Assembly: GCA_029260155.1 (NCBI GenBank)
Contig: JAJDDU010000064.1
Coordinates: 1-6,557 of the forward strand
Reading direction: 5' to 3'
DNA length: 6,557 bases
Source of the DNA: Phycisphaerae bacterium
Lineage (GTDB): Bacteria; Planctomycetota; Phycisphaerae; UBA1845
The notes beneath the pieces were generated by a model that did no database searches, was not told the DNA's origin, and saw only the letters and a program-made list of their open reading frames with translations. Within the stretch, counting starts at the first letter, position 1. The number at the start of each line of letters is the position of its first letter. Shown in pieces: positions 6,269-6,557 of the stretch. The position numbers were made by a program, and so were the translations under genes.

Positions 6269-6557
6269 TGGACGTTCCTTCCGGCAATAGCGAGGGGGTC
6301 TTTGACTGGGTCGCGGTTGTCTTCGGAGGACCGGACAGAGCGTCGGACGGCGTATTCTGCGTCGAGGACGTCAACGGGGAGAATGGATTCCGTGTGGTGA
6401 CCTACGAAAGCTTCTCGGGCGCACGGGTCCCCACGGGGCCGGGGGGAGATATTACACACGACGGATACACCGACATGATGGTTGACGTGCATGGTGGCAA
6501 GATAGTCTTTGGTGCCCCAAGTCTCGGCGCTTCGGGGGTTCTTGTGGTTGACGATCT
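6052..6557 (+). CDS. FG-GAP propeller protein, C-terminal part, runs off window
   Basis: This frame resumes blade 4 with QVYVVYG and GDLDGSNGF. It adds two further Ca loops, DINVDGYDD (6229-6255) and DITHDGYTD (6448-6474), making six loops in all with the upstream part. It stays open to the last base, so the C-terminus lies outside the window; a seventh blade would complete an integrin-type propeller. Blade 5 is odd: a Pro run and a C-S-Q-C pair (GAPPPPPNCSQC) replace the usual short strand before the Ca loop, encoded by C5 and C6 runs at 6172-6183. With one base restored the gene codes for at least 471 residues. No start or ribosome-binding site supports this as a separate gene. Confidence 0.8.
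6121..6140 (+). repeat. 20-bp exact repeat, copy 2 (blade 4)
   Basis: Direct repeat of 5477-5496 in the equivalent position of blade 4. It lies in the restored frame after the apparent frameshift, which independently supports that frame as the true coding one. Confidence 0.7.

Noticed and set aside
1..6557. CRISPR array, tRNA/rRNA, transposase or defence system
   Set aside because: Searched by eye on both strands; no repeat-spacer pattern, cloverleaf, IS ends, transposase or nuclease motif was found.

Overview
This GC-rich window has the look of a planctomycete-type genome, possibly Phycisphaerae. The main clue is a secreted Asp-box protein that carries a Cys-marked, dockerin-like pair of Ca-binding loops near its C-terminus, followed by a signal-peptide-bearing FG-GAP/integrin-like propeller protein. 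That combination is common in Planctomycetota exoproteins. The taxonomic call is an inference from protein style only; there is no marker gene here.

Layout. (1) Bases 1-534 hold no gene I can support. (2) Bases 535-2490 are a two-gene minus-strand operon. It is transcribed first through a coiled-coil protein with a C-terminal membrane anchor (ending at 1684), then, after 30 nt, through a PilT/PilU-family type IV pilus ATPase (1653 to 535). (3) Bases 2503-2825 are a divergent intergenic region with a candidate promoter facing each way. (4) Bases 2826-5116 encode a secreted Asp-box (BNR) protein with a dockerin-like module. Its reading frame is broken once near 3911-3940, so it appears as two overlapping open frames. 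(5) After 27 nt, bases 5144-6557 encode a secreted FG-GAP propeller that runs off the window end. It is also broken once, near 6050-6061.

The minus-strand pair probably works at the inner membrane and cytoplasm in pilus retraction or a related surface machine. The plus-strand pair are exported, Ca-dependent propeller proteins, probably co-transcribed. The most notable observation is that both neighbouring plus-strand genes carry one apparent single-base loss in the same direction. This could be assembly error, real decay or, less likely, recoding. I did not find a convincing novel defence, RNA or mobile system. The less familiar element is the coiled-coil, tail-anchored protein paired with the ATPase.
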